Shown in pieces: positions 24,001-34,415 of a stretch of DNA of 64,000 bases. The notes beneath the pieces were generated by a model that was not told where the DNA came from, did no database searches, and was given only the letters and a program-made list of their open reading frames with translations. Position 1 is the first letter of the stretch. Each line of letters starts with the position of its first letter. The translations under genes were made by a program, and so were the position numbers. The DNA is from Paulinella micropora (taxonomy: Eukaryota; Cercozoa; Imbricatea; Euglyphida). The DNA lies in the NCBI GenBank assembly GCA_009731375.1, contig BJOX01000376.1, forward strand, positions 511,196-575,195, written 5' to 3'.

Positions 24001-27000
24001 CGTATGGAAAATCCCACTCCTATTCCCATGGTGAAGGACAACTCCTATTCCCATGGTGCAGTATGGAAGATCCCACTCCTCAACATATGGAATTCAACCC
24101 ACTAAGTTAAAGAAAGACCGTACATACGCAGTGTTTTTCGACTTCCGACTCGCGAACGCTGCTTCGCTTTAAAACACTACTTTCACCGTCTTCCGTGTAA
24201 CGACCCAATCTGATTCAAGATCCTCATTACGGACCTTTACTACGATGAGGGAAGTTCATGGTCGGAGATACACACAATCAGGGAGCGATCCTACGAATGC
24301 GTTGTGGATCTACCACTCAGCTTTTTCGACGAATGTAGCATCACTGCCTACTACACAGACGAGAAGGACGAGCCATTCTTGCGTCAATTCTTTATGGGCA
24401 GCAATTACATGGGACATTCAGACATAATCGACAGGAGTGTAGGAACGACCGAACTGGCGACTCCGAACTCCACGAATATCTCCAAAAGGCTCCCAACTGG
24501 AATGCCTCATCCGGCACACGCAGAATCATGGATACATTCGAATGTAAGTTCCACTGGTACGCTACGACCATGTCCCATGGCATCTAGCACAGTACTTTTT
24601 CATGGTCGTCGGAGGCGAAACCGGACGCCGATTTAGTGGGGAGATTCACGTTGTCCAACACCCCCACCTTACTGTCCCATGCTCGACGGATATCATCAAT
24701 CCGTACTCTCGTGACAAACGCCTCCGTGGCTACCCCTACGGAGTTCCGGTTGTACGCAAGCATTCGATAGATCATGAACAACGACATTTTCGGAAGTGGG
24801 AACAGAACCCCGATCTCCCTCCAATCGCCTACCAACCAGACGCCCATACCCCGCACCGACGATGGACCGATCTCAAGGGAAAGCGAATGGAAATGGTCCT
24901 CAGCAAGTTTTACACGCGACTGAAAATGAGCACCAACGATCTCGAGCACGAAATCTTGTTGACCAGTGGACCAGGAACAATGTTATACAACACTCACGCC
25001 TGAAGAGACAGGGAAAGTTATCGCATCGGCTATCCCTACGTCGACCGCATCCACCCAGGTTTTGATGTTCAGCCATCAGCACCAGGTAACGAACAACATT
25101 CTGTTCAAATCGGTGACCCCTGAGAAACCCAACGATAAATCTGTTTCTTCATCAAGTTCCAGCTCGTCATCTAGTTCGAGTTCATCGTCATCGATGTTGG
25201 TCCCAGCTCAGCCTCCATCGGCCCCAGCTCCACCACCATCGGCCTTAGCTCTGCCACCATCTGCCCCAGTCCAGCCACCGCTGACCCCAATTCAGTCTCC
25301 ACTGGTTTTAGCTCAGCCACCACCGGCCCCGGCTCATCCACCAGCGGCCACTGGCTCCGACTCACCGGCCGCACCGTTGCCACAGGCAACTCGTGCGCAC
25401 CCTGTTCAACCACAACCCTCACTGGCTGCAAGCCAAGTGAGAATAAGAAGCGCAACAACGACGACGATTCGAAAGGCGGTGGACACGACCCCTCTTCGTC
25501 ATCGTCGAGCAGTTCATCGTCTGGCAGTTCCTCATCGATGCCGACGACGACTTCGACAGCTGTGGCTTCTTCTCCTCACTCAATGCATATGACGAGACGT
25601 TCGCAACAACCTCCGAACAAGGACGACGAAACCGAGCCACATGGAATTCGATTTCAGCCCTTTTCGATTTTCCCTGGCATCTTTCACCTTCGTGATATGA
25701 GTCCATCTCTTCGTACAGATATCCGTTTCGCCCTTGTCAAAAGGATCAACCTTTGGCATTATCAAGGTTTCATCACCTCATATGCTCATGGCAACAGCAA
25801 TGCAGCCACGGCGACGATCCACGGTAACACATACCCTCAAGCAAAAAACGGAATCTGGAAGAAGGTGAGCTTTTTAGTCAATGAAGGCTAACGAACAGGT
25901 AATGCGATCCCACAACCACAACCTGATTTCGATAATGGCGCCCGCGAACATGATTTTCCAGACGGAGTCTTCGCTTTCCAAGCGGCGACCCGCCATGGAC
26001 AACATGCTCGCTGGTGCGAATGCAAAGGCTCATCATGCGGTTCCAGCAACCGCACACTGTCACCACCAACACCCAGGGTGCGTTTAGTGTGTCAGCAATT
26101 AATCCTGCAATTGGCCATCGTCTATGCCAAGTGATCGTCGATGATCTCAACTACTTCGTCAACTGTGGTATGATCATCCCCTTCTCCATGGACGCTGCCA
26201 AGTACAACAGTTCTGCTGCCATTAACGGAGTTCTCCCCCTCAAGGAGAAACGACGCCTATGGAAGACTTTCGCTGACCTTCTCGCGCCCCTGGGACGTGA
26301 TAGTATGAGCTTTGCACATTGCTCAATGTCATCCAGGCCCCACCTTGGTAATCAGGAGCTTCTCTATAAGCTACGATCTCCCAACAGGCATCTTTGGTTA
26401 CTCTGTTCACCAATGTAAGGGCCCTGATCCTGAATGGTGCCGATGTGGAGGCCCAGCCGAATGGCCGACACGCGGCTTGGCTCCCCCGTCACCCAGCCAC
26501 TCTGCCTCTCCCGATCATCGAGCTGCACCTCCAGAGCGACGACTTCTCGACCATAAACATCCCGGTCGGCCCAGACAGTTGTTTGGCTCCAGGCCTGCTC
26601 CTGTAGCTATTGCGGCTCCCGAACCTCAGCCAAGGCAAAGCCGACGATATCGACGACGCCATAGGCGTAAGGGACGCAACCAAAACGCCCAGCCTCTGTA
26701 TCCTCCCGCACGTCCAGCCCCATGGTCGGACGTCCCCGAAGGTCGTCAAAACGCCGCGCGCCTGGCTCGCTCATTGGTCATTCCTCGAAGTCGCCGCCAA
26801 TTCAACACGCTCGCTCGACCTGGCACCTGCTCAACTCAGAGATTGAGCAATATGCAAAGCCGCGCCCGACAACCAAATCTGGAGCGCTCTCCAGACTCTA
26901 GACAACTGAGGCCGCCTGATCCTCTGGCGTTTCCAACCGAGGGAGTCAACCCGAGCCTCACCAGACCTCAACAAGACCAACTCTGGGCCCTCATTCGCGA

Positions 27001-28800
27001 ATCCGACCACATCTTTCAGGACAAGACAGGCGTCTTCGAACACACTGTCGCGTCCCTCCGGCTCAAACCGAATGCCAAACCAGATGAGGTGCCATGACCG
27101 CGCTGGAATCCGGCAGTGGCCGAATATCTTTCTAGCTGGGCTACGGACGTCCTCAGCGCTGGCACATGGAGCTATGCCTCCTCACAATGCACATGGACGA
27201 GCCGCAGTTGCCCAGTTGAGAAATTTGAGGATATCGTGAAGGAAGTCACCCGAGACACTCGGAACGTATACGGCTATCGTATGCTTAATAACTACCTTCA
27301 CTTCTCAGTCCCAGATCTATAAGTCCCCAACTCGCACCTGAACCAAGTTCGTGGTATATTCTCAAGCACGGACGCCCCCAGTCCCCATGGATCGGCGCTC
27401 AAGCTCCTCCCGGAATATCACGAACTAATTATACTCGGCAAGAAAGGTATCGCTGCTGACACAGCGAAGATCGACGCCATCCCCCGCATGACTGATCTCT
27501 CCAATGTGTCGGAAGTTCGATCCGTTCTCGGTATGACCAATTTCCCACAGGCTCATATCCCCTACTACCCCTGCCTTGTATCCCCTCTTACGAACTTGCT
27601 TAAGTCCACTCACGGCCGACCGGCAGGTCAACCCTACCTTCATCGGGAACAGCGGAAATATATGAAGAAACTCCACCGTGTATCTACTACACTTCCTGCC
27701 CTGGCCAAGTATGAGTCTTCCCACCATCTCTACCTTCGGACAGACTCCACCCAAATAGGCATTGGCGGCGCCCTTCATACTGGCTCTGACCGCGACGCCC
27801 CGGTCATCCAATACTTCTCCCTCAAGTTCACTGACACGCAGACCGCTGGACGACCTACGTGCCAGAAGCCTACGGTGTCGTTTACGGAGTTCAACAGTGC
27901 CGCTACCACATCGACGCTAGCGACCATGCACTCACCATCGTCACCGATCTTCTGCCACTCGTGGTTAATATGGCACGCACGCAACCCCAGCCTGCCCCCC
28001 CGGTCGTCCGATGGATTATGGAAAATCTACAGACGCTTCGTCTCACGATCGAATACCTCCCCGGTAAACACAAAACCTCCTCCCGAATGATCTGTTCCGT
28101 GTCCCCTTCGTAAGCTCAGGCGTCCCGGCCCCTATCGACGAAGCCGAAGCTACCCTACAGCTCCTCACAACTATTCCACTGCCAGAGCAGACTCTACTCT
28201 TTGTCTTGCCATCAGAGGCACACATGCAGCCTTGGAGACGAAACTCAAGTCTTTCCTTTGCCGCATCATCCGCGCTAGTCTAACATGACGGAACATTCAA
28301 GCCCCGTGGGACTTGGCTATTGTCATCCCTCCTGCTGAACGTTCTCTGGCCGTCGCGCGGGCTATGTTCGCCCGTCACAAGCCATTTGCCCTGCTCATGC
28401 AGGAAGACCTCGTCCACTACGTCCCACACCATACCCTCCCACAAGAGACCGTCGAGGCGTGTCACCAAATCGTATTTGACGACAACTTCGTGTGGCTAGT
28501 CTTTGGCCTTCGCATGGAATGGCACTACAGATACCCTCTTGTCGCTACGTGCACGCTTCTCGCGCCGCTCAACCAAGCCAAGTTTGATATCGTTTTAGAC
28601 GAGGTATCATCATCACCGGCGAACCCTTCGCATTGTACGTCTTCCAGAAAGACAACCAAGCAAAGCCCAAGGAGTAGCCATCCCCTTTCACTCTCAAGTG
28701 GGTTTTACCCATCGTAATGGCTTCACCCGCCCCCCGCCCAGCGCTTTTCCCACTTGAACCGTCATCGTCCCTAGAAACATTACGCCATGACCGGCGTACC
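21063..28800 (+). pseudogene. Decayed Ty3/Gypsy-like retroelement
   Basis: Many partly overlapping frames on the plus strand, in all three phases, look like one or more broken polyproteins. A protein-like gag or upstream part includes YVSTHLPDRVDLLF (about 22130) and NNKVPLGIINTEAMCLF (about 23600). The region around 25150-25560 is Ser- and Pro-rich. A Gypsy-type polymerase end is visible at 26.9-28.1 kb and listed separately. Stops and frameshifts are frequent, so it cannot be expressed as one protein. No matching LTR pair was found at its ends. It may be a composite of more than one element. Confidence 0.6.
26945..28115 (+). pseudogene. Gypsy RT-thumb / RNase H remnant with RT core deleted
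   Basis: VNPSLTRPQQDQLWALI and YGYRMLNNYLHF (about 27275) are followed almost at once by IPRMTDLSNVSEVRSVLGM (27480-27535), the tether that normally lies about 150 residues further on. The catalytic YxDD region between them is absent. RNase H follows as LRTDSTQIGIGGALH (about 27735) and, after a frameshift near 27850, PEAYGVVYGVQQCRYH. This order is specific to Ty3/Gypsy. No integrase motif follows. The last 600 bases (to 28717) encode a protein-like stretch that I do not recognise. Confidence 0.75.
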
Positions 28801-29225
28801 CATGTGAGTCCTTGATCGCCTCTTGTGCCTGCAGGTCAACGATTATTCTCACCAAAATTGAACCCCTCAGTGGTTATATCAGCACTGCATACTTGGTGCT
28901 TCATTGGTTCATCTTGGCTATGTGATACCCGGCCACCTAATTTCCTAAGGCTCGACATCGCCTTCCGATATAAGAGCTCGCTACTGCGCCTCAATTGTCC
29001 CAGTCCCGCTGCAGATCATGGGTCTCCGGCCCCGGCTGATCATCATCCGCATTGCGCCAGTATAGACTCATCATTCTTTTACCCTCCAATGGTTTAAGAG
29101 ACTCGCCCACCTCTCTTTTTCCTTTTAATATTTTTTTAAATGAGACAACATACTTCGTTCGTTAATCACTCATTCTGTACGCAACTCAACTCAACCGTTA
29201 GGTCTGGGGGGGGAGGGGGGGAAGC

Positions 29226-30245
29226 TATCAGACTGAGCATCTTAACGACCGGCCAAAAACCTTTACCGTTGATAAGTCACTCTTTTTGACCGGTTCATCA
29301 AATTCTCCTCTGCACGACGTTTCGACTTCACTAACTAGTTTTCGATTCTGTTCAGAAATGTTTTCAAACGATTAAGTCAAAGATCTTTTTAGAAAAGATT
29401 GACTATTGCCTTTTTCCTTCATATATTGCCTTTTCCCCCGATTTCCCTTGAAACACACACGTTACGGTAAATTTGTTGACAAGGGAAGGATTCACGGAAA
29501 AACACAATATCTAACTGTCTTTTCCGTTCCCAGTCATTTTCCTCCAAACCCAAAGCAATTTGGATTTCAAGTCCAACAACCCGACACTATCCGTTTGGTG
29601 ACTGTCAACTTGAAGACAAAAGACACTATCCGTTTGAGAACTGGAGACCTCACAATCTACGTTCTACCATTGATCGTACGTTGCACCCAAGCCTGCAAAG
29701 AGTTCGAAATTACGTAAATAAACGAAGTGACCTCTCTACTATTTACTGGTATTTTCACCTGACCTCTCTACTATGTACTGGTATTTTCACCTGCTCTCAT
29801 AGATAGAGTCAGGACTCAATGCAACCATAGTGTTTTATTAAGAGTTCGTTGTATCTGCCTACTGTTAGGCTATAGATTGATAACTACTATATCCATGTAT
29901 TTAACCGGGTTATGCGGTTAGATCCCGTATCAGAATAACTAATGCCAATCCACCTTTGTGAACCGAGTGGCCATATCTGCCCCCACAAAGTGGGTCCAGT
30001 TATTATTCTGTTATTAATACCTACCAATCGTTTCAGTCATCCGTTACTGTTAGACACTCGGAAGGGGAAAATGGCAATTGCTGTAAAAACTTTGATTAAA
30101 TTGTTTGAAGTCATTCCTGGACGAAATTGAAAGCTAGTTAGTGAAGTCGAAACGTCGTGCAGAGGAGAATCTAACGGGCCGGTCAAAAACAGTAAAATGT
30201 CAACGGTAGTGGTTTTGGCCGGTCGTTAAAGTGCTCAGTCTGATA
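29226..30245. mobile_element. MITE with about 240-bp terminal inverted repeats
   Basis: TATCAGACTGAGCA at 29226 is perfectly inverted at 30232-30245. The inverted match continues through cttaacgaccggccaaaa, tttttgaccgg and the perfect block ctcctctgcacgacgtttcg, to about 29466 and 30040. The element is 1,020 bp. The middle has short frames only and no transposase. If the outer TA bases are the target duplication, the element ends are TCAGACTGAGCA, which would fit a TA-targeting (Tc1/mariner-like) family. This is an inference. It lies just after the G-rich end of the decayed Gypsy region. Confidence 0.8.
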
Positions 30246-30637
30246 AGTTGTAATATTATTAAATATTGAGTCACTGTAACAATATTAATGTTAGTAGTAT
30301 AATCAGTTATCGGCTGGGAAATCGCATTCAACCTGGCGTAGACTCTTGGTATTAATACTTGAAATTCATTAACATTGAATTAAATACAATGATCTAAGTT
30401 TGTATATAAGTGAGTGTAACATTGAGATGTGCTGCAAAGTATGAACCTAGTTTGCTGTAAAAGCATTTGTCGAGATGTACAGTAATGGTCTCTGGGCCAG
30501 CTTTGCTGGCAGGCACTGGCCCTGGATGCACTCACTTGGTAATGATGTACTAGCCAAAAATCCTGCAACCTTAAACTCAGATTACTATTACCTATAAAAA
30601 TCAGTATTGTAATTACTGTGATTATACTCATAACCAA
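30246..30637. other. Spacer between MITE and Gypsy element
   Basis: AT-rich sequence; nothing recognised. Its last four bases, CCAA, are the left target-site copy of the Gypsy insertion. Confidence 0.5.
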
Positions 30638-30873
30638 TGTAGGCATCACCCCCCGGATAGCCGGTAAAAATACCTTTTCCTGGTGACAGGTGCACCAGCT
30701 TGTTTTTCAGTATTATTTGTCCGGATTGGACCTGATGCCATTTTATTCCTGGTCTGTTGCCGTTTTCCTTTTTGGCTTCACTGAGCTAATATAACGAGAC
30801 ATCATTCTCATTCTTGAGGACTGTGTTTGGTTGTATTACCGACTTTTTACGAGCTATCGTTGGGGGCATTACA
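30638..30873 (+). repeat. 5' LTR of the Gypsy element
   Basis: 236 bp, TGTAGGCATC to GGGGGCATTACA. As the 5' copy it should hold the promoter. An obvious TATA box is not seen. It is identical to the 3' LTR except for one A in a run near 30670. Confidence 0.95.
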
Positions 30874-30875
30874 TT

Positions 30876-30891
30876 TGGAGTCCACATCACT
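30876..30891 (+). promoter_or_regulatory. Putative primer binding site
   Basis: TGGAGTCCACATCACT starts two bases after the LTR. TGG is the complement of the tRNA 3' CCA, and the position is right for minus-strand priming. I cannot tell which tRNA it would bind. Confidence 0.55.
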
Positions 30892-31659
30892 AGGGTGATT
30901 TCTTTCTGCTTTGCCACACAGGCAACAGAGTGAATTTTCACTGACCTGTCTCACACGGGGACGTCAGACGAAAACAAATACTCCAACACAGCTCCCTCAT
31001 AACTCTTTCACAAAACAAATAATTTGATTGGTCTCAAGCAGGTGTCTCGTACCCTCTAGCCCAATCAGTATCTGTGTGCTCACAAGGAGACATCAGATAC
31101 AAACTCTCTGTCGTTCTTGCTGTTCTCACACAGAGACCAAGAAGAAGGAGGTGGACAGAAGAGTGAAGGAACACACACAAAACACAAACAAGCATAGGGA
31201 CAGGAGCACAACACTCTACCCTTCTAGTTTGTGCATTTATCTGCATTATCTCACACATACGTCAGAGTATTTTTGCAAATCTCTGATCGTTTTCTAAAGG
31301 TAGGTCTGAGAACCTATCCGACCGACTGTCGACTTCTCAAGGAGAGCTTTTCTAGCTTCTCTATTACTATCTGTGTGTAGGTCCAAGTGCCTCATACTAG
31401 ATACAATATAGAAAAGAAGGAGGAGAAAGTAATCTGAGTAAGGAGAACAAGAAATCGGAGAAAGTCTCAAAGACTATTTTTCTCAAACAAAAACAAACAT
31501 ACAAACAGTGTTTCATAGAGGACAGGGAATCTTATCCTACCATCTCTATTAGTTTCTCTCTTCACTAGTCAATCGACTGAAGGAGGAACAGAACACAAAC
31601 GAACAAAAACCAAACATAGGAGCTGACACTGTCCTCCTGTTGATCACTACTACGACATC
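30892..31659 (+). other. Untranslated leader of the Gypsy element
   Basis: Nearly 770 bases lie between the primer site and the Gag start, without a convincing frame. It presumably holds packaging signals, but none can be pinned down from sequence. Confidence 0.6.
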
Positions 31660-34356
31660 ATGTCGACAGAGACCGCCGAAGTGAGTGAATTCTCGGAGGC
31701 AGATCAAAGAAGAGAAGAAGAAGAAGCAGGAGGAGGAGGAGGAGGAAGAGGATTGAATGAAGGAGGAGGAGGAGGATTGAATGAAGGAGGAAGAGATGAA
31801 GGAGTAGGAGGAGGAGTAGAAGAGGGCTGGGATGATGAAGGAAGATATGGAGGAGACGAAGATGAAGGAGGATTTGAACAAGAAGAGACGGGAGGAGGAG
31901 GAGCATATGGTAATCCCTTACCACCTGCCTACACGGGAGGAGGAGGACGAAAAATGATCGACTTGATTCATAGTGATGGAGAGGAGATCACAGTGGAGGA
32001 ACAACAGTGGGTGCAAGACCACTATGACCTCACTAAAGAAGAGTTTGATAACAAGATGGGGGTAGAGAAGGATACCTATGTGTGGATCCCTCAGGATCAA
32101 AGAAGAGAGAAAAGTCGTGCTAAAAAGGATGTCTATATCCTATTATCAAACACAGCACAGCTCCTCGGCAAACTGGTCTCTGATCCAGAAGAGAGAAAGA
32201 AGATACAGCATATCAAGTTTGGGGACACACACACCCACCTTGAATTACTCGATGCTATCTTTGGGGTGTACACTCAAACCCTGATTTGGGAACGTACATA
32301 CGGCCCACGATGTGAGGGTTACCTCCAGTACACAAACCCAAGAGCAACGGCCAGATTCCTCGCGACTGGTCAGGAGGCAGTCGATGTAACAAAAATGAAG
32401 ACCAATCTGGGTTCGAAAAACTCGAGTGGCATATTTCATTTTTTTACAATGGAAATAAAGGCCTTGGAGGAGGGGAAGGCAGAGATGGAAAAAAGCATTA
32501 AGGCAGCAGGAGAAACTCATCCTGTGATTGATGAGTTAGAGAAGACCGACAGAGTTCTGACCAAGATCAGACTGTTGATGGGTGCGTTACTGCACAAGGA
32601 GGCATGGAAGAGATGGATTCCTACCAAGGATCACTCTGTCCTTAAATCACTTAGTAACGCACCACCGGTCGCCAACAAAGCAGGTGTTGACCAATATGTG
32701 GAGAAATATAATTTTCTCAGATCTGCTTCTGAATTGGTGGCCTTTATCACTCATGCTCAAAAGCTGGTGATATCTGAGAAGAAGAAGGCGAAAGAGAATG
32801 AGGAGTTCGAGAAGACGATGAGACTGGAAAGAATGAAAGCAAAAGTGAGTGGTGCAAAGACACACCCTCCGACATATTTGACCCCACCAGCTCCTGCCCC
32901 ACCAGCCCCTGCACCCTCGGGCTCAACTACGGTGGTGGTCACAAACACGGAGAAGAAGGACAGACAGAACATCATAAATGCCTTCAAGGGGAAGAAAGGA
33001 GGAGTGGCAAGTCTCATGCTATATGCCAAGACGAGCTCAGACAAAGACTCTGATGCTTCGCTTTTGAGCAAGCTCAAAGAGATCAATGCCTGCATGAAGG
33101 CTTTTCCTTGCGACGAAACGCAGGAATACGAGGCCCTTGTTACTGTTTTTGACCAATCTCTAGTCTCGGAGGGATTTGATCTGACACAGTACAAGTTTTT
33201 GAGAAAGAAGGAGGAGATTAAGAGAAACAATGCAACAGGCCTAGACGCTCAGTGTGAACTGGCGGTGGCCACACTCATTTCATATTTTCAATCTCATGGA
33301 TACCAGCATCTCTGCACTGGTACTCTCATAGGATTTGAAATCTTTGAGACAGTGGCGATGAGTTTGAGGAGTGCTGTTGGCTTGGCGGCGACCCTTACGG
33401 AGGTAGTTTCCTCCTATGGGCTATTCTATGGCCGCAAGTCGATCATCCTCTATTTCTTTTCGGCGTTACACACAGTTAACCCGAGTAAGCTTACTCAGCT
33501 CATACAACAATGCTCGACGTTTAGCTCAGTGAAGTCCAAGAACTTCCTCGAGACACACGTGTTCGAAAATACGGTTCAAAGCGTTGCTCCGTCAGCACTG
33601 TTTCAAGAAGTGATGAGTGCATGCTCAAACATGGACTCGCTCACGGAGGCACATACGGCACAGGCAGGCGGTGTACCTGTTGGCGCACAAGCCACGTACA
33701 CAAACAGAGTTGCCGGTTGGAAGAGACAGAGAGAGCCAGACCTGAAGACCGCATGTTGGAGGTGGTTCGCGGGCTTGCAGTGTAAGGCACAGATGGAGAA
33801 CAGAGACTGCTCTTTCAATCATGATAGGCAGAACCCAACAGCAAGGGCAAATTTTCTGAGCAGGACGGAAGGCAAGGAACCGGGCCTTTTCAATATGCTT
33901 CAGATTGCCGCTGTGAACGAAGGTTGGTATGCCAATATGTGTGATGATGAGGAGTTACGAGAGGCAATCATTACCTACATGAAGAGGATGAAGGAGAAGA
34001 AGGAGGAAAGGGAGAGACAAAAGAACTTAAAGGCCTCTCAAAGAGGACGAGAAGGAGGAGCAGGAGCAGGAGGAGGAGGAGGAGGAGGAGGAGGAGGACG
34101 AGGACGAGGAACATGGAGAGGAGCCTCGAGGTGGCAGGGAACCCCTCAGAGAGGAAGAGGAGGAGGTCGGGGATATACCCCTTATGGAGGGAGAGCTGTT
34201 CGAGCTCCAGCCCCCCCACCCAGAGGAGGAGGAGGCTCGTGGGCAAGCTCCAACCCAAATTTCGGTCGAGCTCAGGCCTACAACACTGCCTCGGAGACCG
34301 ATACGTCATCCTACCCGGACACTACTCAAGGTAATCGTTTCGAGGTGGTGGAATGA
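31660..34356 (+). CDS. Gag with CCCH zinc finger and RGG-like tail
   Basis: This 898-residue structural protein should form the particle and bind the element's RNA. Residues 15-90 are Glu/Gly-rich. The middle is mostly helical and charged, with a Pro-rich hinge at about 405-425. At about 698-722 lies C-x8-C-x8-C-x3-H (CWRWFAGLQC...CSFNH), a CCCH-type finger. Gypsy Gags usually carry a CCHC knuckle instead. Residues about 790-865 are Gly/Arg-rich (GRGRGTWRG, QRGRGGGRGY), likely RNA binding. The frame ends at TGA 34354-34356 and the same frame continues open into pol. The ATG at 31660 is the first long-frame start after the leader. Gag is longer than the usual 300-500 residues. Confidence 0.9.
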   Translation: MSTETAEVSEFSEADQRREEEEAGGGGGGRGLNEGGGGGLNEGGRDEGVGGGVEEGWDDEGRYGGDEDEGGFEQEETGGGGAYGNPLPPAYTGGGGRKMIDLIHSDGEEITVEEQQWVQDHYDLTKEEFDNKMGVEKDTYVWIPQDQRREKSRAKKDVYILLSNTAQLLGKLVSDPEERKKIQHIKFGDTHTHLELLDAIFGVYTQTLIWERTYGPRCEGYLQYTNPRATARFLATGQEAVDVTKMKTNLGSKNSSGIFHFFTMEIKALEEGKAEMEKSIKAAGETHPVIDELEKTDRVLTKIRLLMGALLHKEAWKRWIPTKDHSVLKSLSNAPPVANKAGVDQYVEKYNFLRSASELVAFITHAQKLVISEKKKAKENEEFEKTMRLERMKAKVSGAKTHPPTYLTPPAPAPPAPAPSGSTTVVVTNTEKKDRQNIINAFKGKKGGVASLMLYAKTSSDKDSDASLLSKLKEINACMKAFPCDETQEYEALVTVFDQSLVSEGFDLTQYKFLRKKEEIKRNNATGLDAQCELAVATLISYFQSHGYQHLCTGTLIGFEIFETVAMSLRSAVGLAATLTEVVSSYGLFYGRKSIILYFFSALHTVNPSKLTQLIQQCSTFSSVKSKNFLETHVFENTVQSVAPSALFQEVMSACSNMDSLTEAHTAQAGGVPVGAQATYTNRVAGWKRQREPDLKTACWRWFAGLQCKAQMENRDCSFNHDRQNPTARANFLSRTEGKEPGLFNMLQIAAVNEGWYANMCDDEELREAIITYMKRMKEKKEERERQKNLKASQRGREGGAGAGGGGGGGGGGRGRGTWRGASRWQGTPQRGRGGGRGYTPYGGRAVRAPAPPPRGGGGSWASSNPNFGRAQAYNTASETDTSSYPDTTQGNRFEVVE

Positions 34357-34415
34357 CTGGAGGGGGAAGAAGAGAGGAAGGAGAAGACTGTGAAGTTTAA
34401 CCCTAAAGTCACAGT
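34354..34415 (+). promoter_or_regulatory. Candidate stop-codon readthrough signal
   Basis: TGA CTG separates gag and pol without a frame change. After a 30-nt purine-rich spacer a hairpin can form: ACTGTGA (34387-34393) pairs with TCACAGT (34409-34415), and inside it TTTA (34396-34399) pairs with TAAA (34404-34407) around an ACCC loop. Gammaretroviruses use a stop plus a downstream structure to make Gag-Pol; that is the model here. Function is inferred. Confidence 0.65.
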
